Shown piece by piece: positions 61,001 to 64,000 of a DNA stretch of 64,000 bases (position 1 is the stretch's first letter; each line of letters begins with the position of its first letter). The notes below the pieces were generated by a model that was not told where the DNA came from, ran no database searches, and saw nothing but the letters and a program-made list of their open reading frames with translations. The translations under genes and the position numbers were made by a program. Source of the stretch: Axinella damicornis (lineage: Eukaryota > Porifera > Demospongiae > Axinellida > Axinellidae); the NCBI GenBank assembly GCA_963931865.1, contig OZ007507.1, positions 12,500,932 through 12,564,931 on the forward strand, given 5' to 3'.

Positions 61001-63512
61001 GCCCCACCAAGTTTGGCCGCTGAGGAGCGTATGCTGTGGGAGAGGAGTACCTACGAAAGTGGTGTGCGCTGAATGCATGAAAATGTGTTGTCTTGGTGGG
61101 AAGAATTCGGTGGTTAAAGGGTTAATGGCACATTTGCTAAGTCTCAGCAAAACATTCTGAGGGGGTTGGCAATCTGGTAGGACTTATGGTAGTTAGTAGC
61201 GTAAGCAACCGGTTATCACACAGATTTTGTACCTTGGTCCACAGCTCCAAGTAGCAATGTCCTATGAACTTCGAACTTGCACGAACTTGCACTTTAATGC
61301 ATAGGCTACTGTCCAATCTTTTTTAGCAAAGGAAAGAATTTTTCTCAGCTAAGCGGTCAGAGCGGTTTCGTACCTATTATCACGCAGTGTTACGTATTAT
61401 TGTGCAGCCATATGGAAAATTTCTTACCGATTATCACGCAGAGAGCATTATAAATGGATAAAACTTACAGAGGAGGCACAGAAAGCCACAGAAAGGCAGG
61501 TAAAGACAGCTGATGGTCACGCATCCTGTGCTTCCTTTCAAGTTGTGTAAACTTCCGAGGCTGGGCAGGGCTTTTGGAGCTGCACGATAATCGGTTGCTT
61601 ATGCCATAGTCTGAAGCCTAGACCTCATTTTGTTTGGCAGTTAGAGGGCACCAAGAATAGTTGCACTTTTCTCATACCGTAGTCGCGCGTTATTAGGCGC
61701 ATGCGCCTATAACTCCACAGGAAGGAAATATGCGCTTAGCTATAAGCGAGATGCGCCTAATAACGAATATTTTAATAATGACATTCCTCGAATAGGAAGT
61801 GCGCTTCAATTCGAATTAGAGTTGTTTTTCCACTCTGTATGATTGAAAATGGCAGAGTTTCTGGAAGAAGACTGCAGCGCTTAACAGCGAGTACCTGGGA
61901 CGAGAGTTGAACCTGCGCCTAACAGCGAATATGTGCCTATAAGTGAGATGCGCCTAATAACGCGCGACTACGGTATGTTATGTATGGTTAACCCTAAGGC
62001 CTACATGCACCCCAAAAATCAGATTGCCAGCCCCCAGAGAAAGTTTTTGGTGGGCTCTATTTAGACTTATGCAAATGTATGTTGTATTGACTGCCGGCGC
62101 CTTAAGGTAGGAAGCACGGCATCGGCGAAATCGCGCAATTTTGCTCATGAATAATTAATGGATGACGTCACTCGCATACGGTTATATAGAGTTATTCATC
62201 TGTTTACGTTTTCCCATGGCGGCAACCGGAATAAACAAGGGGGGCTTCTCTCTTTGATGCGGCTAGCGGCCCTTTCAAGTTTCAAATCGGTACTCTGATG
62301 TGGCCGTGTGGTACTTTGAAGATTTGTTTGAACACTCTTTTTTTTTTTCTTTTTTTTTTTTACGTAAGAAGCTATTCTAGCTTATTGAATGTAGCGATGG
62401 GCTATCTGAGTGTGAATAGCTAGGTGGAGTGAGCAGGAATGTTTGTGGGTCTGCTGAAGTGGCCGAAGAACAGGCTGGAAAGTGAACAGCATCCGACAGC
62501 TCCCTGGCCAAGGTACTCTAGAGAGTTGACCTTTCGGCATTACAGGCCCCGCCCATTTTTGTGTTAGGGCGAATTTGGCTGGTTTGGTAGCTGGACTGGG
62601 CTGGTGAGAGGGAGTAGATGTGTGGCCAAAACTCTGTAACCGAGAGGTGAATGTGGAAAAGCATCCCTAGTTTTGCAAGGGGTAGGTTGACCTTTTGGAA
62701 AATGGCCTTGGCTTGAGTCGGTTTTAGTTGGTGTGCGTGGAATTTTTTTTGAAAGCCTAGGGTAGCCAAACCTCTGTTTTTGAGGGTGGCAGTGAGTTTT
62801 GGGCTGTAGCCTGCAAGTGAGGAGAGCAGGTGGTAAATCCATCCGTAGTTTTTGGGCCTGTTTTGTGTGTGTATTGATGATGGGGTCAGAGTGTGGGTGG
62901 GGCCTTGGAGAGGGTCCAAATTTTCAGTTTCGTAGAGGGCCTTAAAATTGAGTTTTAGGGCATTTTCAAGGAGAGGGAGCAGTTTGATGCAAAGTATTGC
63001 TGAAACTTGTGTACGCTTTGATGCTGCCCATTTATCCATCAACTTGGTTTCGGAGATCGCGGTACCCATGTTTACTACCTTAATGTCCACTATAGTGAAA
63101 AGTGTATTGCAGTCAGAGTTTAGTATATTTTAGCCTGCTGAAACTGCACACTCACTTTGTACTGGTATAGTACTTGTTTCCCATCAGCAATTCAGATTAC
63201 TATAGCTAGATAATGGTAGATTGGATTACCTGATGTCATTATGATCATCCCTGTACTTCTTGCGTTTTGTGAATAGTAAGGATGCGAGTAGCTACTATTG
63301 AAACAGTTATAGTGTACACTTCTTTCCTATTCCCTGATTTGATTACTCCTCTTCACTCCTTGCAGCTGCCACAATTGGGTTTAATCAAACCACTTTCTCT
63401 GTAAGAGAAGATGGTGGACAAGTGGATGTATGTGTTGAGATCAGCGGTCTCTTGAACGCTACTGAAGTTAGTTTGACTGTGACCCTAGAGGGTGTATCTT
63501 CTGGCAAAGCAG
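14307..63512 (+). CDS. Secreted multi-Calx-beta protein, aggregation-factor-like (28 exons, 3' end off window)
   Basis: A signal-peptide exon is followed by 27 exons coding 13 complete Calx-beta domains and half of a 14th. Calx-beta domains are about 100-residue Ca2+-binding beta sandwiches, named from the Na+/Ca2+ exchanger and found in integrin beta-4, FRAS/FREM, ADGRV1 and the core proteins of sponge aggregation factors. Each domain is split into an A exon (ExG..V.VCVEL..VTL) and a B exon (VTF..G, I.DDD.LEGDH.FTV.L, VTI.DDE). All introns are phase 1, and all joins were checked to be free of stops. Secretion plus uninterrupted Calx-beta arrays points to an extracellular adhesion/proteoglycan core, best matched by sponge aggregation factors. 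A C-terminal wreath or VWD domain, which would settle it, is not in the window. Confidence 0.85.
14432..15574. mobile_element. hAT-like element with nested element
   Basis: It starts CAGTGGCGGATCTAG and ends CTAGATCCACCACTG, with CTGCA next to both ends. A second inverted-repeat element (14890-15483; AGTCTCGTTCCCAGACCCCC against its inverse) sits inside. No transposase frame. Confidence 0.6.
15862..16005 (+). CDS. Calx-beta domain 1, A exon
   Basis: It lies between CTACAG and GTACGT. It encodes EVQEGGSPPMVCVEL and then a VSLF strand. It joins the signal exon as Thr. The single Cys in VCVEL is the position that recurs in most A exons. Confidence 0.88.
16084..16314 (+). CDS. Calx-beta domain 1, B exon
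   Basis: It lies between TTGTAG and GTATGT. It encodes an ITFLAGDG strand, VVDDDDQEPTESFTVFI and a closing NILDNDN, the typical second half of a Calx-beta domain with acidic calcium-site residues. It has two Cys (TRC and PEC). Confidence 0.92.
16503..16652 (+). CDS. Calx-beta domain 2, A exon
   Basis: It lies between GTGCAG and GTAAGA. It encodes SLDMSSYMIAENGNTLSVC and a TTTFMLTNGDAG strand leading to the domain-internal splice. Its B exon is 4.8 kb downstream, past a large repeat-filled intron. Confidence 0.88.
16852..17039. repeat. Nested palindrome built from TTACGTTAGG units
   Basis: CATTAAGGTAGCACATACC at the left end is the inverse of the right end. Between them are alternating direct and inverted copies of CCTTTACGTTAGGTTA and TAACCTAACGTAAAGG, so the segment can fold as one long stem or two adjacent stems. 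Confidence 0.8.
17785..18098. repeat. Dispersed repeat, copy 2 (inverted)
   Basis: Reverse-oriented counterpart of 13573-14055, lacking an internal segment of roughly 80-150 bases. Confidence 0.6.
19327..19369. repeat. Short hairpin, TAGCCTCGTTCCCAGG family
   Basis: TAGCCTCGTTCCCAGGCCCG is followed at once by its inverse CGGGCCTAGGAACGAGGCTA, leaving almost no loop. Confidence 0.75.
20047..20434. mobile_element. TIR element inside the array
   Basis: The inner arms GTATTGAAAGTGCGTGCTGA and its inverse (near 20390-20415) frame a body shared with 27631-28270. Confidence 0.6.
21496..21714 (+). CDS. Calx-beta domain 2, B exon
   Basis: It lies between CCACAG and GTAAGG. It encodes GSDFTVPNPMEMTVNFGTG, then ILDDDALEGDHMFTVSL and a closing VTIMDNEG. 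The Cys in DSDC pairs by position with the VC cysteine of the A exon. Confidence 0.92.
21787..22192. repeat. 21-bp minisatellite, about 19 units
   Basis: The unit CATGCCATTATGTCATACTAT is tandemly repeated with few changes; some units carry an extra TATAC step. It lies in the intron just after domain 2. Because 21 is a multiple of 3 and the unit lacks stops, all three forward frames stay open here. Confidence 0.95.
22626..22766 (+). CDS. Calx-beta domain 3, A exon (block 1)
   Basis: It lies between CTACAG and GTGAGT. It encodes SVTEGNSVTITVDL and LVVTLSATPGTAS. It has no Cys at the usual VC position and is the first exon of the first three-domain block, equivalent to the exons at 39109 and 48272. 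Confidence 0.9.
23059..23392. mobile_element. MITE, CCGTAGTTGC family
   Basis: The left end CCGTAGTTGCAGTTAATTTC and the right end GAAATAATCGGCAACTACGG are inverse repeats, with inner GCGGTGGGGAAATTT against AAATTTCCCACCGC. Confidence 0.75.
24396..24608 (+). CDS. Calx-beta domain 3, B exon (block 1)
   Basis: It lies between TTACAG and GTAAGT. It encodes NADFSEPIPFTVTFTSG, DAIAEGDEVFTVAIAS and a closing TATITDDD. It has no Cys, matching the Cys-less A exon. It is equivalent to the exons at 39321 and 48484. Confidence 0.92.
24743..24898 (+). CDS. Calx-beta domain 4, A exon (block 1)
   Basis: It lies between TTCTTAG and GTTTGC. It encodes SVDEADTTINVCAEI and LPAGGLATEVVVTLSTT. Equivalent to 39612 and 48775, with which it shares the unusual GTTTGC donor. 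Confidence 0.9.
25368..25905. mobile_element. MITE, GGGAAATTTTGGCGGCC family, copy 1
   Basis: The left end and interior match 36864-37453 (GGCGGCCATTAAATTTGGCG, GACGTACGAAA, GCATCTGGAGGCCCAC). The right end is degraded. It carries a HIRAN-like coding relic at about 25582-25700. Confidence 0.7.
26982..27200 (+). CDS. Calx-beta domain 4, B exon (block 1)
   Basis: It lies between CTTTCAG and GTATGC. It encodes GEDYTVPSPQTVTFSSG, IMDDNNLEFDHAFTVSVSS and VTINDDEG. Equivalent to 43607 and 50987. Against 43607 I count about 18 replacement and 3 silent codon differences. Confidence 0.92.
27631..28270. mobile_element. TIR element interrupted by a younger MITE
   Basis: GGTTACGTGATACTCGTGC at the left end and GCACAAGTATCCCGTAAACC at the right end are inverse repeats. 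The body matches 20047-20434. A hAT-like element (28020-28221) splits the right arm. Confidence 0.75.
28020..28221. mobile_element. hAT-like MITE with 8-bp target duplication
   Basis: The ends are CAGTGTTCTCGC and its inverse GCGAGAACACTG. TTTCTTCC is duplicated exactly at 28012-28019 and 28222-28229. An eight-base duplication and CAGTG ends are typical of the hAT superfamily. Confidence 0.88.
28536..29222. mobile_element. hAT-like element with poly-G run
   Basis: It starts CAGGGGCGGAT and ends ATCCGCCCCTG. GCAGGA-like sequence flanks both sides but is not a clean duplication. A run of 27 G (28561-28587) follows the left end, and a mixed G8/C7 stretch precedes the right end. Confidence 0.65.
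30215..30376 (+). CDS. Calx-beta domain 5, A exon (block 1)
   Basis: It lies between TTACAG and GTACAT. It encodes NVAEDVAGGLVQVCAEI and GVSGMLECAVSNTPA. It has two Cys (VQVC and LEC). Equivalent to 45345 and, more distantly, 54610. Confidence 0.88.
31117..31347 (+). CDS. Calx-beta domain 5, B exon (block 1)
   Basis: It lies between CTTCAG and GTACAT. It encodes GEDFAESGPGVFQFSFGVG, IIDDDDLEGDHTFSLSL, a glycine-rich loop and a closing VTIQDPEG. Equivalent to 46460 and 55037. Confidence 0.92.
32435..33160. repeat. Palindrome-bearing repeat, copy 1
   Basis: It opens with a palindrome at 32435-32568 (GGTTAGACACTGAGACCAAG through to its inverse). The rest (GTAACTACGCTAG, ATAACAGACTGGC, CACTGCCTATAATTCTAAGC) matches 50057-50520. 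It ends in three GAGGTTTTCTATTGAAAAT units. Confidence 0.7.
33472..33604. repeat. Palindrome, copy 2
   Basis: The same palindrome in opposite orientation without the long tail: GCTAGACACTGAGCCAATGG through to its inverse at 33604. Confidence 0.75.
34416..34480. repeat. Three 20-bp tandem units
   Basis: GGTTGACTCAATTTCCCAGT-type units occur three times in a row with small changes. Confidence 0.8.
36152..36205. repeat. 26-bp direct duplication
   Basis: Two adjacent copies of TGTGTCAGTGATTCTTCAGC plus six bases (CATTCC, then CATTGC). Confidence 0.85.
36864..37453. mobile_element. MITE, GGGAAATTTTGGCGGCC family, copy 2
   Basis: It starts TATACCGGGAAATTTTGGCG and ends with the inverse CGCCAAAATTTCCCGGTATA. 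It is a complete copy with repeated ATTTGGCGA subterminal motifs. The centre carries the same HIRAN-like relic as 25368-25905. Confidence 0.82.
39109..39246 (+). CDS. Calx-beta domain 6, A exon (block 2)
   Basis: It lies between CTGCAG and GTAAAC. It encodes SVAEGSNFMVMVEL and LDCAVVVTLATTPGSAVG. The VC cysteine is absent, as in domains 3 and 9. It differs from the exon at 48272 by one base (Ala to Val). Confidence 0.92.
39321..39530 (+). CDS. Calx-beta domain 6, B exon (block 2)
   Basis: It lies between GAACAG and GTAAGT. It encodes GTDYTETPPFTVMFMIGDG, DEIAENDESFTVSISST and TATIMASDR. Against the copy at 48484 I count 19 codon differences, 15 of them replacements, most in the first half, although the flanking short introns are nearly identical. 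Confidence 0.92.
39612..39767 (+). CDS. Calx-beta domain 7, A exon (block 2)
   Basis: It lies between TTCTTAG and GTTTGC. It encodes SVAEAGTAIEVCAQI and GGLGTDLVVTLSTVGDTKA. Against 48775 I count eight codon differences, all replacements, while the intron just before it is identical in the two copies. Confidence 0.92.
42265..42401. repeat. Long palindrome with GAGGCGCAGCCGAG centre
   Basis: TTAGACTATGGCCTTGAGTG through TTATTTAGACCACGAG is mirrored by the inverse strand up to 42401. Arms are about 60 bases. Confidence 0.85.
42928..43378. mobile_element. Inverted-repeat element inserted in a duplicated intron, copy 1
   Basis: GGAGTGCAATATGGTGAGG is mirrored by CTTCACCATATTGCACTCC inside the left half. 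The whole unit resembles 52668-53170. The homologous intron at 26640-26981 lacks it, so it inserted after the block duplication. Confidence 0.65.
43607..43825 (+). CDS. Calx-beta domain 7, B exon (block 2)
   Basis: It lies between TTTCAG and GTATGC. It encodes GEDYTLPSSQEVTFSSG, IIDDDNLEFDHVFTVSV and VTINDDEG. It is more acidic than its block-1 counterpart (DMEGDTDC against NGMGTTAC). The reading frame happens to stay open into the intron, but GTATGC after DDEG is the homologous donor. Confidence 0.92.
45345..45503 (+). CDS. Calx-beta domain 8, A exon (block 2)
   Basis: It lies between TTTCAG and GTAAGG. It encodes SVAEDVAGGGPVQVCASI and GVMELECSVVATASVVG. It keeps the two-Cys pattern of domain 5. 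Confidence 0.9.
46028..46084. repeat. Poly-C run followed by (AC)n
   Basis: 31 C in a row (46028-46058) and then about 13 AC units. Length is likely to be polymorphic and prone to assembly error. Confidence 0.95.
46460..46729 (+). CDS. Calx-beta domain 8, B exon with insertion (block 2)
   Basis: It lies between GTTTAG and GTATGT. At 270 bases it is the longest B exon. After GVDFSAPV it carries a basic insert of about 15 residues (TSKRRSVYEQLRVRRHTN) not seen in the equivalent exons at 31117 and 55037. It then continues normally with ILDDSNLEGDHTFAISL and VTIQDPEG. Confidence 0.88.
46730..48271. other. 1.5-kb intron with minisatellite and duplicated upstream flank
   Basis: It contains a CATGATGTCATCATG palindrome (about 46820-46886), the 39-bp minisatellite (46886-47219), a purine-rich GGGAGG tract (47772-47810) and, from 47869, sequence homologous to 38524 onward that leads into block 3. 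Confidence 0.65.
46886..47219. repeat. 39-bp minisatellite, about 8 units
   Basis: The unit has the core GTGTCTGTACATACTGGAGT, GCAGGTTCAATGAGAACTA. The first and last units are partial. 39 is a multiple of 3, so long spurious frames occur on both strands. Confidence 0.92.
48272..48409 (+). CDS. Calx-beta domain 9, A exon (block 3)
   Basis: It lies between CTGCAG and GTAAAC. Its protein is identical to the exon at 39109 apart from one Ala-to-Val change. It lacks the VC cysteine. Confidence 0.92.
48484..48693 (+). CDS. Calx-beta domain 9, B exon (block 3)
   Basis: It lies between GGACAG and GTAAGT. It encodes GTDYAATPPLTVTFTVGDG, DEIAENEESFTVSIGST and TATIMASDR. It is the strongly replaced copy of the exon at 39321. 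Confidence 0.92.
48775..48930 (+). CDS. Calx-beta domain 10, A exon (block 3)
   Basis: It lies between TTCTTAG and GTTTGC. It encodes SVAEAGTAIDVCAEI and GGLGTDLVVTLSAMGSTKA. It is the copy of 39612 with eight replacements and no silent change by my count. Confidence 0.92.
49310..49477. repeat. CTCCTC/CCCTCC polypyrimidine tract
   Basis: About 168 bases are almost entirely C and T on the + strand. It interrupts sequence that aligns with about 35360-35520, where only CTCCTCC is present. Confidence 0.93.
49560..49769 (+). pseudogene. HIRAN-like domain fragment, transposon-borne
   Basis: The open frame starts MVCGYHVYQDSWDAAIGEQL, continues GNHKDPFTVVV, then TAGHVPKKISSVCSMFVLRDG. The pattern (I)GE.L.C.RE.GN..D.(F/Y).V.V, GH.P.KIS is that of HIRAN-type domains that occur in SWI/SNF-type helicases and in many invertebrate repetitive genes. 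It is a fragment of about 70 residues inside an intron, with no splice context linking it to the Calx-beta gene. It is most likely a relic carried by a repeat. Confidence 0.5.
49915..50520. repeat. Palindrome-bearing repeat, copy 3
   Basis: The palindrome 49915-50056 has arms of about 65 bases (GGTTAGACACTGAGACCAAG outward, CGAGGGCCC inward) around a GCGCAGCGAGGGCGC centre. The tail to about 50520 matches copy 1. Confidence 0.8.
50987..51205 (+). CDS. Calx-beta domain 10, B exon (block 3)
   Basis: It lies between TTGCAG and GTATAT. It encodes GADFTVPASPQLTFTSGVG, IIDDDNLEFDHEFTVTL and VTITDDEG. It carries the usual Cys (PSCATFG). Confidence 0.92.
51375..52060. mobile_element. Inverted-repeat element with related frames in both arms
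   Basis: The left arm read on the - strand and the right arm read on the + strand both encode MTFDLSE, then (V)xIQL, SESRxYSD. GGGAATGGGAATGACACAAT in the left arm mirrors ATTGTGTCATTCCATTCCC-like sequence in the right. Confidence 0.6.
52233..52630. mobile_element. TAGCCTCGTTCCCAG element with long arms
   Basis: TAGCCTCGTTCCCAGTCCCA and its inverse form the ends. The arms continue inward for about 85 bases to TCTTCTCACGTGAGCATGAC and its inverse. Confidence 0.8.
52668..53170. mobile_element. Inverted-repeat element, copy 2
   Basis: Shares ATTATTGCACT, GCACGGTAAC, TTGTGTTCGATTTCCAGCAA and CAATATGGGGAGTGCAATAC with 42928-43378 in the same order. Confidence 0.65.
54610..54762 (+). CDS. Calx-beta domain 11, A exon (block 3)
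   Basis: It lies between CTGTAG and GTAAAG. It encodes MQNSTLVVSEGTPSIDVC and then EEAVTATLTLSGSTKAG. It contains the N-glycosylation sequon NST. Confidence 0.9.
55037..55252 (+). CDS. Calx-beta domain 11, B exon (block 3)
   Basis: It lies between TTATAG and GTAAGT. It encodes NTDFSTADPVASFPVG, CITVDISQDMVVEGDHTFS and VTITDDTNEG. The usual DDD is changed to SQD, so a calcium-site acid may be lost. Confidence 0.88.
55253..56502. other. 1.25-kb intron with one MITE
   Basis: Contains the MITE at 56015-56306. I see nothing recognisable in the rest beyond scattered AT-rich sequence. Confidence 0.6.
56015..56306. mobile_element. MITE, CCGTAGTCGCGCGTTATTAGG family
   Basis: It starts TACCGTAGTCGCACGTTATT and ends AATAACGTGTGACTACGGTA. 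Same family as 61675-61975. Confidence 0.82.
56503..56649 (+). CDS. Calx-beta domain 12, A exon
   Basis: It lies between CTGTAG and GTATGG. It encodes VTFMFDQSTYSGSEGGPP, VLLCANITDL and LDCDIVVTFAAIPGDVTG. It has the sequon NIT and a PGDVTG end shared with domain 13, which marks domains 12-13 as a separate sub-family. Confidence 0.9.
56650..57677. other. 1-kb intron, nothing recognised
   Basis: I see no repeat family, open frame or regulatory site that I can support here. Confidence 0.5.
57678..57899 (+). CDS. Calx-beta domain 12, B exon
   Basis: It lies between TATACAG and GTACAT. It encodes VEDYISPATFEATFTAG, ACNNITIVDD, IVDDLDLEGGLHDFGVRI and VQIEDNDG. HDFG replaces the usual (D/H)xFTV. 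It has the sequon NIT. Confidence 0.9.
58565..58714 (+). CDS. Calx-beta domain 13, A exon
   Basis: It lies between TTTCAG and GTACGT. It encodes ATLQFNQTQYSASEAGPLE, VDVCVVISDL and LVVTLDPVPGDVTG. It has the sequon NQT. Confidence 0.92.
58779..59000 (+). CDS. Calx-beta domain 13, B exon
   Basis: It lies between TCTCAG and GTAAGT. The intron separating it from its A exon is only 64 bases, the shortest in the gene. It encodes GEDFTTTPAGVYEATFPS, ACDTITIIDDD, VLEGTHDFGFTIGGT and VDIEDNE. Confidence 0.92.
59071..59679. mobile_element. piggyBac-type TTAA element, copy 1
   Basis: TTAA at 59071-59074 and 59676-59679 flank a 601-base element that starts CCCTTTAAGCCCCATTGACG and ends GGTGGTTAAAGGG. 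A subterminal palindrome GACGTCTATAGGCGTC follows the left end. TTAA targets and CCCTTT ends are piggyBac hallmarks. No transposase. Confidence 0.85.
59794..60402. mobile_element. piggyBac-type TTAA element, copy 2
   Basis: Almost identical to copy 1, exactly 723 bases downstream, with a single noted change (GTGGAAGAGG to GTGGGAGAGG). It is separated from copy 1 by 114 bases. Confidence 0.85.
60517..61125. mobile_element. piggyBac-type TTAA element, copy 3
   Basis: Third copy, again 723 bases on, after an identical 114-base spacer. Its right TTAA is followed by unrelated sequence (TGGCACATTT). Confidence 0.85.
61675..61975. mobile_element. MITE, CCGTAGTCGCGCGTTATTAGG family
   Basis: It starts TACCGTAGTCGCGCGTTATT and ends AATAACGCGCGACTACGGTA, a near-perfect terminal repeat of about 27 bases. 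TA at both edges may be the target duplication. Confidence 0.88.
62100..63085 (-). mobile_element. Possible element with a 190-codon reverse frame
   Basis: The left end CTTAAGGTAGGAAGCACGG resembles the inverse of the right end (CATTAAGGTAGTAAACATGG). A reverse-strand frame (63090 to 62518) starts inside the right end and encodes a Lys/Leu/Pro-rich protein that I do not recognise. A T-rich tract lies at 62338-62362. Confidence 0.35.
63366..63512 (+). CDS. Calx-beta domain 14, A exon (last exon in window)
   Basis: It lies between TTGCAG and GTAGGA. It encodes TIGFNQTTFSVREDGGQVD, VCVEISGL and VSLTVTLEGVSSGKAG. It ends in phase 1, so at least one more exon (its B half) must follow to the right. 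Sequons NQT and NAT are present. Confidence 0.9.
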
Positions 63513-64000
63513 GTAGGAATGATTACGATCTTTTCTGTCTAAATAATCTGATGAAATTCTTAACCCCACAAATAATTGGACAACTGTGTTCTAAACTGCA
63601 TCATGGCTGGAGGAGGTTGTTGAAGATTATATGAACAACAATCGTCCAACTCTGTGATATGACCTGAACATACGTTCATGATGAACACTAAAGGTTCTAA
63701 TGAAGCTGAGGATTGTTAAGTGATTAGTGGTAGATGATAGGTGCAAGTAGGGTTTGCAAAATGTTTACTAGCTAGTCGATCAGCAGTTGTCCAGTCACTA
63801 CTGAACTTAGCACTGAAACAGTTTCTGGCCAAGTAGGTGGATCATCAATTAAGTCTTATGGCCATTGATTGTATCAGAGGATGTGGTAGCATTCTCTGTT
63901 TATGACCAATTTCAAATTTGCCCATATAGCAAAATCTTGCCAAACAAGTCATAAAAAACCCAGGACCCAGTCTACAATAGAATCATACTGCTTAGCAGTT
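63513..64000. other. Start of the next intron
   Basis: No B exon, repeat family or open frame is recognisable in the last 488 bases. Confidence 0.5.

Larger units (their letters stand above)
59001..63365. other. 4.4-kb intron with piggyBac-type array and other elements
   Basis: It holds three tandem TTAA elements (59071-61125), a MITE (61675-61975), and a possible element of about 1 kb with a 190-codon reverse-strand frame (62100-63085). The stretches between 61130 and 61670 and between 63100 and 63365 show nothing I can name. Confidence 0.65.

Noticed and set aside
59311..61160. Sets of 60-89 codon frames repeated three times
   Set aside because: They are carried by the TTAA elements, are short, occur on both strands and show no domain; no transposase motif.

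Overview
This is animal nuclear DNA. Genes are split into short exons with GT..AG introns, there are no operons, and the introns are full of short inverted-repeat transposons (MITEs), foldback palindromes and minisatellites. The content suggests a sponge, probably a demosponge: the main gene encodes a secreted protein made almost entirely of Calx-beta domains, the design of sponge aggregation-factor core proteins. That taxonomic call is an inference.

Layout. (1) Positions 236-11556, + strand: eight exons encoding the C-terminal part of kanadaptin (SLC4A1AP). The 5' part lies off the left edge; the gene ends at a clear stop at 11554-11556. Its introns hold several MITEs (1837-2410, 6112-6761, 6981-7170, 8090-8647, 9313-9956) and a large foldback (10575-11266). 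(2) Positions 11557-14306: 3' flank of kanadaptin and upstream region of the next gene, occupied mainly by repeats. (3) Positions 14307-63512 and beyond, + strand: one very large gene. A signal-peptide exon is followed by 27 exons that alternate between an 'A' exon (first half of a Calx-beta domain, about 46-54 codons) and a 'B' exon (second half, about 70-90 codons). Every internal exon begins with two bases of a split codon and ends with one (phase 1-1). I could join all 28 exons without a stop: about 1,694 codons, 13 complete Calx-beta domains and the first half of a 14th. The gene runs off the right edge.

Domains 3-5, 6-8 and 9-11 form a three-fold repeat of a three-domain (six-exon) block. 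Blocks 2 and 3 share nearly identical short introns around domains 6/9 and 7/10, yet the exons between those introns differ mostly by amino-acid replacements. This suggests diversifying selection on duplicated domains and is the most interesting signal in the window.

The rest of the large gene's introns is mobile or repetitive DNA: three tandem piggyBac-type TTAA elements (59071-61125), hAT-like elements (one with a clean 8-bp target duplication nested in an older element), a 21-bp and a 39-bp minisatellite, poly-G and poly-C runs, and MITEs carrying relics of a HIRAN-like coding sequence. I found no tRNA, rRNA or CRISPR array.
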